Assembly: GCA_938015805.1 (NCBI GenBank)
Contig: CALLXF010000089.1
Span: 1-35,154, forward strand
DNA: 35,154 nt
DNA from: an uncultured Saprospiraceae bacterium
GTDB taxonomy: Bacteria > Bacteroidota > Bacteroidia > Chitinophagales > Saprospiraceae
Reading direction: 5' to 3'
Shown: positions 25,496 through 34,700 of the stretch, piece after piece
How positions within the stretch are numbered: the first letter of the stretch is position 1
How the letters are laid out: each line of letters begins with the position of its first letter
Translations under genes and position numbers: made by a program
Notes under the pieces: generated by a model
The model's input: the letters and a program-made list of their open reading frames with translations, nothing else
What the model was told of the DNA's origin: nothing
Database searches by the model: none

Positions 25496-26208
25496 AATTT
25501 GTAATCCGACAAATAAATTATCATTTATCAAAGGATAAAGAACTGGCTCAGAGACTTAATCGTATTCTGGGCTTTACACCGTATAGATTATCACTTTTCC
25601 GTACTGCCTTTTATCATAAATCCATGTCTTCTGATGCGACTCATAGCGAACAGAACAATGAAAGACTGGAATATCTAGGTGATGCGGTTTTATCTACTAT
25701 AGTAGCGGAATATCTTTTTAATAAATATCCTAATCAGGATGAGGGATTCCTTACTAAGATGCGATCTAAAATAGTAAAAAGAAAAACGCTAAATGACATC
25801 GCTGATAAAATGGGGCTCGATGTAATCCTATCAGAATACTCTCAAGGAAAGATGAGTAAATCGATGCTAGGTAATGCTTTTGAGGCATTAATCGGAGCGA
25901 TCTATTTAGAAATGGGATATACTAAATGCAAGTCCTATGTCATAAATAATATTCTGAGACAGTATCTCGATATCCATACACTGGAAGCATTAGATGATAA
26001 TTATAAAAGTCGTCTGCTAGAGTGGGGTCAGAAAAATGGTAAAGACGTAGAGTTTAAACTGTTAAACCGATATAAATTTGATAAAAGAGATCGGTTCCTA
26101 GTCGGTGTAATGATCGACGGTCTGCAAAAAGCAACAGCTGAAGATTTTAATAAGAAATCAGCTGAACAATTAGCCTCTATGGAGGTTGTTCTTTCTTTGG
26201 ATATCTAA
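25492..26208 (+). CDS. rnc: Ribonuclease III
   Basis: Cleaves double-stranded RNA in rRNA and mRNA processing. In 238 residues there is an RNase III domain with the signature ERLEYLGDAVLSTIVAEYLF (57-76; catalytic region around Glu60 and Asp64) and NAFEALIGAIYLEMGY with the second metal-binding Glu. A C-terminal double-stranded RNA-binding domain covers about 165-238 (KSRLLEWGQKNGKDVEFKLL ... KKSAEQLASMEVVL). The start is TTG at 25492, overlapping the fabF stop; the first ATG is 43 codons in, inside the catalytic domain, so TTG is required. acpP-fabF-rnc is a widespread gene order. Confidence 0.96.
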   Translation: MKFVIRQINYHLSKDKELAQRLNRILGFTPYRLSLFRTAFYHKSMSSDATHSEQNNERLEYLGDAVLSTIVAEYLFNKYPNQDEGFLTKMRSKIVKRKTLNDIADKMGLDVILSEYSQGKMSKSMLGNAFEALIGAIYLEMGYTKCKSYVINNILRQYLDIHTLEALDDNYKSRLLEWGQKNGKDVEFKLLNRYKFDKRDRFLVGVMIDGLQKATAEDFNKKSAEQLASMEVVLSLDI

Positions 26209-26216
26209 ATTATTAA

Positions 26217-27428
26217 ATGGATTCGTTAACACAGATTGTCCTAGGTGCTGCTATGGGAGAGGCGGTACTCGGTAAGAAAATAGGAAATAGAGCAATGGCA
26301 TGGGGAGCACTAGGAGGAACGATTCCAGATTTGGACGTGATCGGAAATTTATTTCTTGATAAAATAGATGCTATTGCTTTTCATCGTGGGATATCTCATT
26401 CCTTTACATTTGCAGTGATCGCCACTTTTATTTTAGCATTTCTGACCTGTCGATTATATCAGTGGAAACAAAAACATATTGTCGAATTTGGGTTGGCCTC
26501 TATTTTTCATGTATTGATATTTGCAGCTATTGGAGGCATTGTACTCGTGGTAGTGGAATCTTGGGTCGGATTTACGTTGGTAGTACTTATAGGTCTATTG
26601 GGCTTACGCCGAATGGTTACAAATTATATAGAAAACAAATCAGATTACGTAGCACCCACTATAAGTGAATGGCGATGGATGTGGTTCCTCGCACTGATTA
26701 CGCATCCGATACTTGATAGTTTTACTGTTTATGGTACTCAGTTGTTTGCTCCGTTTTCTGATTACAGAGTAGCTTTTAATAATATCTCAGTTGCTGACCC
26801 GATTTATACTTTTCTGTTTTTAGCAGGAGGAATTATTCCAGTGGCTTTGTATCATCGATCTACCAAAACCAGAAGATGGTTTTTATATTCAGGAATATTT
26901 TTAAGTAGTCTATACATGGCCTTAACATTGTACAATAAATTACAAGTTGGCAAAGTTATGGAATCCACACTGGCTGCTCAGGAGATATCCTATAGTAAGT
27001 ATATGACTAATCCGAGTATCTTAAATAATCTATTATGGTCCGGTACAGTAGCTACGGACTCTTTATATTATCAAGGATTATATTCTGTGTTTGATAAAAA
27101 GAAAAACTTTAAATTAAATTCTATACCTAAAAATCATCACCTCATAGCAGATGCTAAACCTGATGATAAAGTTATTAATATACTCAAGTGGTTTTCTAAT
27201 AATTATTATCACATACTCATAAGACGAGATGGTAAGCTGCAGTTTAACGATATGAGGTATGGGACATTTAGAGGAGACTCGTACGATGAGGACGATTTTA
27301 TTTTTCGCTTTGTAATAGAGAAGGGTAGTGATGGGTATTACTCCCTTATAAAAGAGATCGCTGGAGGTCCAGATGGAGAGGAGAAAAAAATGTTTGGGGA
27401 GTTATGGAATCGAGTAAAAGGAATCTAA
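26217..27428 (+). CDS. YdjM/DUF457-family membrane-bound metal-dependent hydrolase
   Basis: A 403-residue integral membrane protein. The N-terminus has the family pattern MDSLTQIVLGAAMGEAVLG, GGTIPDLDVIGN (metal-binding aspartates) and AFHRGISHSFTFA, the HRGxSHS signature, and the domain repeats a histidine at LITHPILDSFTVYGTQLFAPF. About five or six membrane spans occupy residues 60-245; the C-terminal 150 residues are soluble. Proteins of this group are called LexA-binding or membrane-bound hydrolases, but the substrate is unknown. It starts 8 bases after rnc, so it belongs to the same operon. Confidence 0.85.
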   Translation: MDSLTQIVLGAAMGEAVLGKKIGNRAMAWGALGGTIPDLDVIGNLFLDKIDAIAFHRGISHSFTFAVIATFILAFLTCRLYQWKQKHIVEFGLASIFHVLIFAAIGGIVLVVVESWVGFTLVVLIGLLGLRRMVTNYIENKSDYVAPTISEWRWMWFLALITHPILDSFTVYGTQLFAPFSDYRVAFNNISVADPIYTFLFLAGGIIPVALYHRSTKTRRWFLYSGIFLSSLYMALTLYNKLQVGKVMESTLAAQEISYSKYMTNPSILNNLLWSGTVATDSLYYQGLYSVFDKKKNFKLNSIPKNHHLIADAKPDDKVINILKWFSNNYYHILIRRDGKLQFNDMRYGTFRGDSYDEDDFIFRFVIEKGSDGYYSLIKEIAGGPDGEEKKMFGELWNRVKGI

Positions 27429-27443
27429 GTCTTAGATTTTTTT
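27422..27443 (+). terminator. Short hairpin terminator overlapping the stop of the DUF457 gene
   Basis: AATCTA (27422-27427), AGTCT and TAGATT (27433-27438) form a 6-bp AT-rich stem that runs into a seven-T tract. The stem includes the stop codon. It is weak in GC content but has the right arrangement. Confidence 0.4.
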
Positions 27444-27881
27444 ATGCTCCACTGATTTTGTCTTAGCTATAAGTTTAGGTTTACTTTTTTTGGGGCTTTA
27501 GTTTGCGTAATTTTTATAAGTTTATACCCGTGTTTATAAACTGTTTTGTATTCAGATATTCTTCTTTCTGATATTTTAATTTAAAAGATTTTTACCGTTC
27601 GTTCCTTATTTCATACCATTGATAAATAATTCGTTCTAAAGAGGCACAAAATGATCTGACTTTGTAACTGCCTATATATATTGCAATGTGCATTTACATA
27701 AAAACGTATTTGTATAACAGAATGATTAGACCTCGATATAGCTCCCTTAATGTGCTCCTCGTAATCTGATCCGATTAGAAAGACCAGTATTAGAATTATT
27801 AGATTTTTTTAAACAAATTGTCATTAGGCATCATGGGCTTGCTATGGCTTGATCTAAAAATGACAAGTAAAATAAATAAAC
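27429..27881. other. 453-base gap ahead of the LRR surface-protein gene
   Basis: Nothing coding is seen. It contains an inverted repeat AGTTTATA (27519-27526) / TATAAACT (27535-27542) with an 8-base loop, followed by a T-rich stretch, and near the end (27817-27881) a segment resembling the DNA ahead of the ATG at 31532. No promoter with both boxes was found. Confidence 0.5.
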
Positions 27882-30800
27882 ATGAATACAGAACAACTTC
27901 CACTTTTTTGTTTTCAATTTAGAAAGCTCTTTAGTTTTCTGGTTGCAATTCTTTTTTGTTTAAATCTATCTGCAAGAGATAGCATTAAGGACTTTTCTAA
28001 TACTCACTTGTGGAATAGTATAAATAAAACTGAAAATTCTTCTTGCTCCCACCCTGATTATGATGCTTTGATCGCATTATATAATAGTACCGATGGTGCA
28101 AACTGGATAAACAATACGGGATGGATAAATGGAGCTGCAGGTACAGATTGTGAGCCTTGCAGTTGGTATGGAGTCTCGTGTAATGCTGACGATAGAGTGA
28201 TCTGTATCGATTTAGATGGAGTAGTAAATTGTACGGATGGCGGTGTAGGGAATGGTAATAATCTTAACGGAACCATCCCTCCAGAAATAGGAGATATAAC
28301 TTATCTAGAAACTTTATTGCTTCGAAACGACCCTATTAGTGGTTCCATTCCCGAAGAACTAGCCAACTTGGAATACCTGGAATATATCGTGTTTAGGAAC
28401 AATAACCTTTCTGGAAGTATTCCTTCTCAGCTCGGTACGATTTCTACTTTGACGCATTTGGCACTGCAATTTAATGATTTGACGGGGACGATCCCAGAGT
28501 CACTTGGAGACCTGACTAATCTAGGTGCTATGTATCTTCATTATAATGATTTGGAAGGATGTATTCCTAATAACTTATCTAATTTATGTAGTAATACTAA
28601 TGTCCAGATTAATAATAATGCTAACCTAGATAATGATAACTGGAATGACTTCTGTGATAATGGAACTGGACAGTGCGATAGTGATAACGATGGTTGTCCC
28701 GATCTTACTATAGAGGTTACGGTTACTAATATTACTCCTTCCGGAGTAAATTATAATTACATTATTACAAATATAGGAGACGCTGATGCGGACTTGAATG
28801 TTCCGACAAGTGCAGGTTATGATAATGTTTCAATACAGAACTATTGGACAAATGATCCAGATCCAAATAATTTTCCTTCTGGCGGGGCTGCTGCCGGGGG
28901 CTCGATAATAGGATCGTCTCCATTACCTATTTTGCAACCTGGCGAAACCTTTTCTGGTTCTTATGGTGCATCTAACAATCTGTCCAGTAGTTATCAATAT
29001 CTAGCCTTAAAAGTAGATTGGGGTAATAGTATAGATGAGTGTGATGAAAATAATAATGTAGTTATTTTAGAAGGGGGATGTAATATTATAAATGCACATA
29101 ATTATAACCAAAATGCTGATTTTAATAATGACTCATGCGAGACTTGTGATGACGGCATCATGAATGGAGACGAAACAGATGTGGATTGCGGTGGTGCTTT
29201 ATGTGGTTCATGCGCAGAACCACCTAGTTTGATAGAGCCTTTAGATGGAGGCACAGTTGATAATGGATGTAGTAATGATGGAAGATTTGACGAGCAAATA
29301 CTTATTCCTTTTGAATGGAACTCAGTCACAAATGCCACAGAATATAACATTTATGCAAAAATCCCTAATGCTCAAATACCTATAGTTGATGTAATTACAA
29401 GTAATATAAATTATACTTATTCATGTAACGGTTGTTTTACGAATGCTTATTCTTTAGAAGTAAAAGTAAGGGCTCTAGTCAATGGTTCTTGGACAGCATT
29501 CTCAAATGTTACGACTGTTTTTTACGAACCAGTAAACACGGATTGTCCAGAGGACGTTTTAGGATGTGTAGACCCAGATTCCCATAATTATGATCCAGAA
29601 GCTACAGAGGACGATGGTTCATGTGAGACTTGTTATGATGGCATTATGAATGGAGACGAGACAGATGTAGATTGTGGAGGTGATTTATGTGAGCCATGTT
29701 CCACTCCTGGATTTGATCTTTATCTAACTAATAGTGATCTGTCAGACATGACTATCGAACAAGGGAATATACTTACAATATATACTCGACAAAATATAGA
29801 TGATCCTAGTATAGATGAGATTATTTCTGATGTTAGCTACTACGTATCGGATGATGATCTGTTAGACCCGGGAGATACTCTTTTAGAAACAGATGATTCG
29901 GATCTAGGAGATGGAGACGCTTACGATAACGAAAATTATTCTTTTACCATTGATGCTAGCTATCCAGAAGGAATCTATTATGTAATAATAGTTGCAGACC
30001 CGGAAGATGATCATGCTGAATCGGATCAAGCAAATAATACACAAGCACTAGAGTTTGAGGTAATAATAACAGAAGAAGGAGATGACTTTTATGTAGAAAA
30101 CCATATCCTAGATATCACAACTGTAGCTGCGGGAGGAATAATAGAAGCAGATTGTGATCAATATTATTCTGGAACTAGTACATCTACTTTATCTGTAAAA
30201 TTGGGTTATTATTTATCTAGTGATAATGTGTTTGATAGTGGAGATATCTACTTGGATAAAGATAACTCTACTTTAAAAGTGACTGATCTATTTGATCCTG
30301 AAGGAGAAGATCTTAAGATTCCGGAATCTACGGTCCCTGGATTCTATTACATTTTATTTGTGGCTGACTATAACGATGTATTTGTAGAAACAGATGAGAC
30401 TAATAATGTTTCGTTTGTAGAGATCGAGGTTACCGAGGCTGAGGCCAATGATGATGATTTTTATATACAAAATGCAGAAGTAAGTAATACATTCCCAGCT
30501 CCTGGAACAACGATTACACTAAGTTGTGATAATTCTTATTCTGGAAATGCATCTAGCACTCAGCATACATATATGGGATACTATTTATCAGAAGATAATA
30601 TTTTTGATGCTGATGATGATTATATAGATGATGATTTTTCTACACTCAGTTCATCAGATGAGAGTGATGGAGAAACTGACCAGTTTACCATACCGTCAGA
30701 TACACCAGATGGATTATACTATATTTTATTTGTAGCGGATCATGAGGATGAGTATGTAGAAAATGATGAAACTAATAACGTGATCGCGATACAAATAGAG

Positions 30801-31154
30801 GTAGGAGGAGTCGATATGATGCAAGCAAATGATGAGATTAGTTCCCTTACAGAAGAAAATTCTCTTCCAATACAATTAGAAAATAAAGAAAACTCAACAC
30901 TTTTTGATTTACAAAAGAACAAAATCATTTTATTCCCTAACCCCACTTCTGATATTTTAAATATCCGATTAGATAGAGGCGGAGTTTATAGATATGAAGT
31001 CTACGATGACCAAGGAAAAAAATGGAAAGATGGGATTATAATGGATAAAAATTACAGCATTAATATCAATAATATTCCTAGTGGAAAAATGGTGCTAAGG
31101 TTAACGGATGCTTTAGGTAACACAGAAAATAAATTATTTCTAAAAATTAATTAA
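27882..31154 (+). CDS. Secreted LRR / CARDB surface protein with T9SS sorting domain
   Basis: A 1090-residue protein. In order: a signal peptide (about 1-31, hydrophobic core SFLVAILFCLNLSA); an LRR cap region (ALYNSTDGANWINNTGW, CSWYGVSCN); five or so plant-type leucine-rich repeats (for example SGSIPSQLGTISTLTHLALQ and NDLTGTIPESLGDLTNLGAM, about 125-240); a CARDB-like domain (CPDLTIEVTVTNI onward, to about 398); a 45-residue cysteine cassette (400-444), an Ig/FN3-like segment and a second such cassette (562-606). Three more CARDB-like domains follow (about 608-980), each ending in a D-E-x-NN pattern, then a type A sorting domain (LFPNPTSDILNIRLD onward). It should be exported by the T9SS and act at the surface, probably in adhesion or recognition. 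Confidence 0.9.
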   Translation: MNTEQLPLFCFQFRKLFSFLVAILFCLNLSARDSIKDFSNTHLWNSINKTENSSCSHPDYDALIALYNSTDGANWINNTGWINGAAGTDCEPCSWYGVSCNADDRVICIDLDGVVNCTDGGVGNGNNLNGTIPPEIGDITYLETLLLRNDPISGSIPEELANLEYLEYIVFRNNNLSGSIPSQLGTISTLTHLALQFNDLTGTIPESLGDLTNLGAMYLHYNDLEGCIPNNLSNLCSNTNVQINNNANLDNDNWNDFCDNGTGQCDSDNDGCPDLTIEVTVTNITPSGVNYNYIITNIGDADADLNVPTSAGYDNVSIQNYWTNDPDPNNFPSGGAAAGGSIIGSSPLPILQPGETFSGSYGASNNLSSSYQYLALKVDWGNSIDECDENNNVVILEGGCNIINAHNYNQNADFNNDSCETCDDGIMNGDETDVDCGGALCGSCAEPPSLIEPLDGGTVDNGCSNDGRFDEQILIPFEWNSVTNATEYNIYAKIPNAQIPIVDVITSNINYTYSCNGCFTNAYSLEVKVRALVNGSWTAFSNVTTVFYEPVNTDCPEDVLGCVDPDSHNYDPEATEDDGSCETCYDGIMNGDETDVDCGGDLCEPCSTPGFDLYLTNSDLSDMTIEQGNILTIYTRQNIDDPSIDEIISDVSYYVSDDDLLDPGDTLLETDDSDLGDGDAYDNENYSFTIDASYPEGIYYVIIVADPEDDHAESDQANNTQALEFEVIITEEGDDFYVENHILDITTVAAGGIIEADCDQYYSGTSTSTLSVKLGYYLSSDNVFDSGDIYLDKDNSTLKVTDLFDPEGEDLKIPESTVPGFYYILFVADYNDVFVETDETNNVSFVEIEVTEAEANDDDFYIQNAEVSNTFPAPGTTITLSCDNSYSGNASSTQHTYMGYYLSEDNIFDADDDYIDDDFSTLSSSDESDGETDQFTIPSDTPDGLYYILFVADHEDEYVENDETNNVIAIQIEVGGVDMMQANDEISSLTEENSLPIQLENKENSTLFDLQKNKIILFPNPTSDILNIRLDRGGVYRYEVYDDQGKKWKDGIIMDKNYSININNIPSGKMVLRLTDALGNTENKLFLKIN
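29079..29213 (+). repeat. First copy of a duplicated 45-residue cysteine cassette
   Basis: It encodes residues 400-444 of the LRR protein. The core DGIMNGDETDVDCGG is identical in the second copy (29565-29699), with cysteines at the same places. The spacing between copies is 486 bases. Confidence 0.75.
29565..29699 (+). repeat. Second copy of the 45-residue cysteine cassette
   Basis: It encodes residues 562-606. It is the same length as the copy at 29079 and keeps HNY, DSC/GSC-ETC and DGIMNGDETDVDCGG, followed by LC-x2-C. A segmental duplication within the gene is the simplest reading. Confidence 0.75.
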
Positions 31155-31166
31155 TCGGTTAAAAAT

Positions 31167-31211
31167 AATAGACTTCTAGGGTAACATCTAGGAGTCTATT
31201 TTCAACTTTTT
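31167..31211 (+). terminator. Intrinsic terminator after the LRR surface-protein gene
   Basis: AATAGACTTCTAG (31167-31179) and CTAGGAGTCTATT (31188-31200) pair over 13 positions with one mismatch, around an 8-base loop. TTCAACTTTTT follows. It lies 13 bases after the stop codon at 31154. Confidence 0.8.
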
Positions 31212-31531
31212 ATTAGAATGCTTAATGAAAATTTACCGTTGAAGTCTTTAAAGTAACCGTTTGTTACTTAGTGTATGTTAGATTTATCAAAACAGTTTGA
31301 TTTGCTAAAAAGACTATATAATATTGTAATGGACAGTAGAATGATATTAGAACAGCTTCTTCTTTCCTATTATAAGTTTAAAATATCGAGTTCTTGATGA
31401 TTGTGATAAACAACTCCTAGGAGCTATAGGTATTCTTAAAATTTAAAACCAGTAAATAAACATTTTTTAAGTTGTCTTTTGATGCTTTGGCGTAGCTATG
31501 TCCAGTTCAAAATAAAAATTAGTAGACTATT

Positions 31532-31705
31532 ATGATTATAGAACAACTCCCAATTCTGCTTCTAACTGTAAGTGATACCCAGCTTCCTGATTCGTTTTTT
31601 TGTCATATACCACCAAGTCAAAAATTATCTCGTACTCAGAAATTATTTCATAGGATTTTAAATTCTAGTAATAATCATACCGCATATAAAACAGCTAACT
31701 ATTAA
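31532..31705 (+). other. 57-codon frame starting with a copy of the LRR-gene start region (leader or relic)
   Basis: ATG at 31532 opens MIIEQLPILLL and a polar remainder ending TAYKTANY, closed by TAA. The first 26 bases match the start of the LRR gene at 27882 in 21 positions (MNTEQLPLF there), and about 60 bases upstream also look related. It is not a signal peptide or a recognisable domain. It could be a leader peptide for the HYR gene 42 bases downstream, or the remnant of a duplicated surface-protein gene. Confidence 0.35.
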
Positions 31706-31747
31706 TCACATAAAAAATAACATTCTTTAATTATTAAAACATTATTT

Positions 31748-34700
31748 ATGAACGACTTTGACTTAAAAATAATTTTGCACAAACTATATGCTTGTCTTAT
31801 TATGATAGCAATTAGTGCAGGAGTCACGGCACAGGATTGTGCTGTTACTTTTGATAGCTGCGTAGATCCTCCACCAGACGTGTATACTTGTGATGGATCT
31901 ATGGCTATTTTAGATTGGCCGATTCCCACAGCCAGCTCTACTGGAAATTGTGGAGCTATAACTGTTAACCAGACTGGCGGACCAGCTCTTGGTTCTATGC
32001 AGTCAGCTGGAACTTATTTTATAACTTACTTAGCTCAAGCTACAGATTTAGGCGATAACTCTATCGCAACAGCTACTTGTGATTTTGAGATTACGGTAGT
32101 TGCGGATACAGGAACACCTGTTGTAAATTCTTGCGCTCCAGATCAAGATGTATCTATGGATGCAGGATTGTGTTCAGGAACTGTTCCTGATTTAACAGGA
32201 ATGGTAAATGCAACAGATCCTGAAGATTGTCCATTGACTATTACTCAATCTCCTCTTTCGGGAACCACTTTTGGGACAGCTGATGGAGATATGGTAACGA
32301 TTACTTTTACTATCGAAGATGGATCTGGAAATAGTACTACGTGTACTACAGATCTAACCTTAACGGATGATGAAGTTCCGATGATAGCGGGATGCCCTAT
32401 AGATTTTTCACAGGTTAATGATGCTGGTGATTGTGGGGCTATAGTTACATGGACGGAACCAACAGTAGGAGATAATTGTGCTGGGGTGTCTATGGTTCGT
32501 ACTGATGCTTTTGGGGCAAATGGAGCTTTTTTCCCAGTTGGTATTTATGATATTAGATATGAAGCAACGGATGCTGCAGGGAATACAGCGGAATGTACAT
32601 TCGAATTTCAAGTAGATGATACAGAAGACCCTTCTATTACTTGTACAGGCGATATAAATCAAGGTGTAGATCCAGGCATGTGTGGGGCCATTGTTACTTG
32701 GGCAGACCCTACGTTTTCTGATAATTGTCCTGGTGCCACATTGACGCAAGTCGGAGGAGATCCATCTGGAAGCTTCTTTGCTGTAGGGATGCATTTGATA
32801 GAATACAATGTAGAAGATGCAGTGGGTAACGTTGATGATTGTTCCTTTACGATTATTATAACCGATGATGAAGACCCAACGGTAACATGTACTTCTTATA
32901 CTCGAGATGCGGATGCAGGTGTATGTACTTACACTGCTCAAGGAACCGAATTTGATGCCACATTTACAGATAATTGTGGAGCCACGATTACCAATGATTT
33001 AAATGGAACCGCTACAGTAGGAGGAGAAACATTTGCGTTAGGTGATACGGATATAGAATGGACTGCAGAGGATGCACAAGGAAATTTTGTTGTTTGTACA
33101 TCTACGATTACAATAGAAGATAATGAAGATCCAGTAGTTACCTGTACGGCGGATGGTAGTAGAGATACGGATGAAGGTACCTGTACGTATACTGTTCAGG
33201 GAACCGAATTTGATGCTACATTTACAGATAACTGCGGAGGTACTATTACGAATAACTATAATAATATGGCTACGTTAGCAGGCGAGGTTCTCTTGTTAAA
33301 TTCGACTACAGTCGAATGGACCGTGGACGATGGGAATGGACAATCTGTGTCATGCACAACTGTCATAACAATAGAAGATAACGAAGATCCAGAAATAAGT
33401 GGATGTCCTATTAATATAGTTCAAGATACCGATTTTGGTGTTTGTGAAGCTGTAGTCACATGGGTAGCTCCTACTGCGACTGATAATTGCTTAATCGCCT
33501 CATTTACGCAAACCATGGGGCCGGTATCGGGAAGCATATTTCCCTTAGGTATGACCACTATAGAATACACGGCAGTAGATGATAACGGTAATGACGCAGT
33601 ATGCACATTTACGATTACCATAGAAGATAATGAAGATCCAATAGTCAATTGTGTTGCGGACGATAGCCGAGATACAGACCCAGGTGTGTGTACTTACACA
33701 GTACAAGGAGCAGAATTCGATGCAACCTTTACTGATAATTGTACCAGTGGCATATTGACTAATGATTTAAATAACAGTAGTACGATAGCGGGTGAAGTTA
33801 TTCCATTAGGTATGACTACAGTCGAATGGACAGTGGAGGATGGAAATGGTCAAATGGTAAGTTGTACTACGGTTATAACAGTGGAGGATAACGAAGTGCC
33901 ATCTATAACTTGTCCTGCTGACCTTACAATAGGCACAGATGCTGGAGCTTGTGAGTATACTGTTGTGGGTGCGGAATTTGATCCTGCTTTTACAGATAAT
34001 TGTACAACTTCGACAATTTCAAATGATTATAATGGAATGGCCACACTGGCAGGAGCTGTTTTACCTTATGGACCCACTCTTATCGAATGGCAAATTATGG
34101 ATGGAAATGGACAGCAAGATATGTGCACTTTTACAATTACCATTGAGGATTTAGAAAAGCCTAATCCTGTGTGTAATCCATTGACCATTACCTTAGATGC
34201 AGCAGGAATATATACTTTGACATCAGCAGATATTAATACGCTTTCGGCAGGGTCAACTGATAATTGCGGAATAAATACCATAACCTCAAGTCAAAATAAT
34301 TTTACCTGTGCTGATGCAGGCATCGGAGTTGCTGGGGATAATGAAGTAACAGTTATGATTACTGTTACCGACAATGCTGGGAATTCCGAAACCTGTGATG
34401 CCGTAGTTACCGTAATGCCTTTAACTCCAGATGGAGAAGATCAAGAATTTACAGTTTGTTCAGGTGATGATTTTGATTTTAATCCGGAGGATTATATTAC
34501 AAATTTTACAACAGGAATGGCCTGGATTATCGATTACACGGAAGATATATTTGTTGAAAATGAATATTTAGACGGAGGAGGATCTTCTGCTTTAGGTACA
34601 GAAACGATCACATCCACTGCACCTATTGTAAATAATTCTACTAACACACGTGTACTAGTGTATACCGTAAATCCTGAGTCTGCAGCTGGTTGTCCAGGTG

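Larger units (their letters stand above)
31155..31747. other. 593-base spacer between the two surface-protein genes
   Basis: It begins with a terminator (31167-31211). A 41-codon frame at 31275-31397 and a 57-codon frame at 31532-31705 are present; the second starts with DNA resembling the beginning of the LRR gene. No complete promoter with both boxes was found ahead of 31748, and there is no RNA gene that I can recognise. Confidence 0.5.

Noticed and set aside
31275-31397. 41-codon plus-strand frame between the two surface genes
   Set aside because: Short frames of this size are expected by chance in AT-rich DNA, and the product has no recognisable feature. Its internal MILEQLLL similarity to the nearby leaders is noted but too weak for a gene call.
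32408-32941. 177-residue minus-strand open frame inside the HYR gene
   Set aside because: It is antisense to HYR repeats whose codon pattern excludes stops on the other strand. The product is Cys/Ile/Ser-rich without any domain, and the sense frame is clearly coding.
33939-34281. Plus-strand frame at 33939-34154 and minus-strand frame at 34066-34281
   Set aside because: Both are out-of-frame shadows of the HYR protein, whose own frame is open throughout.
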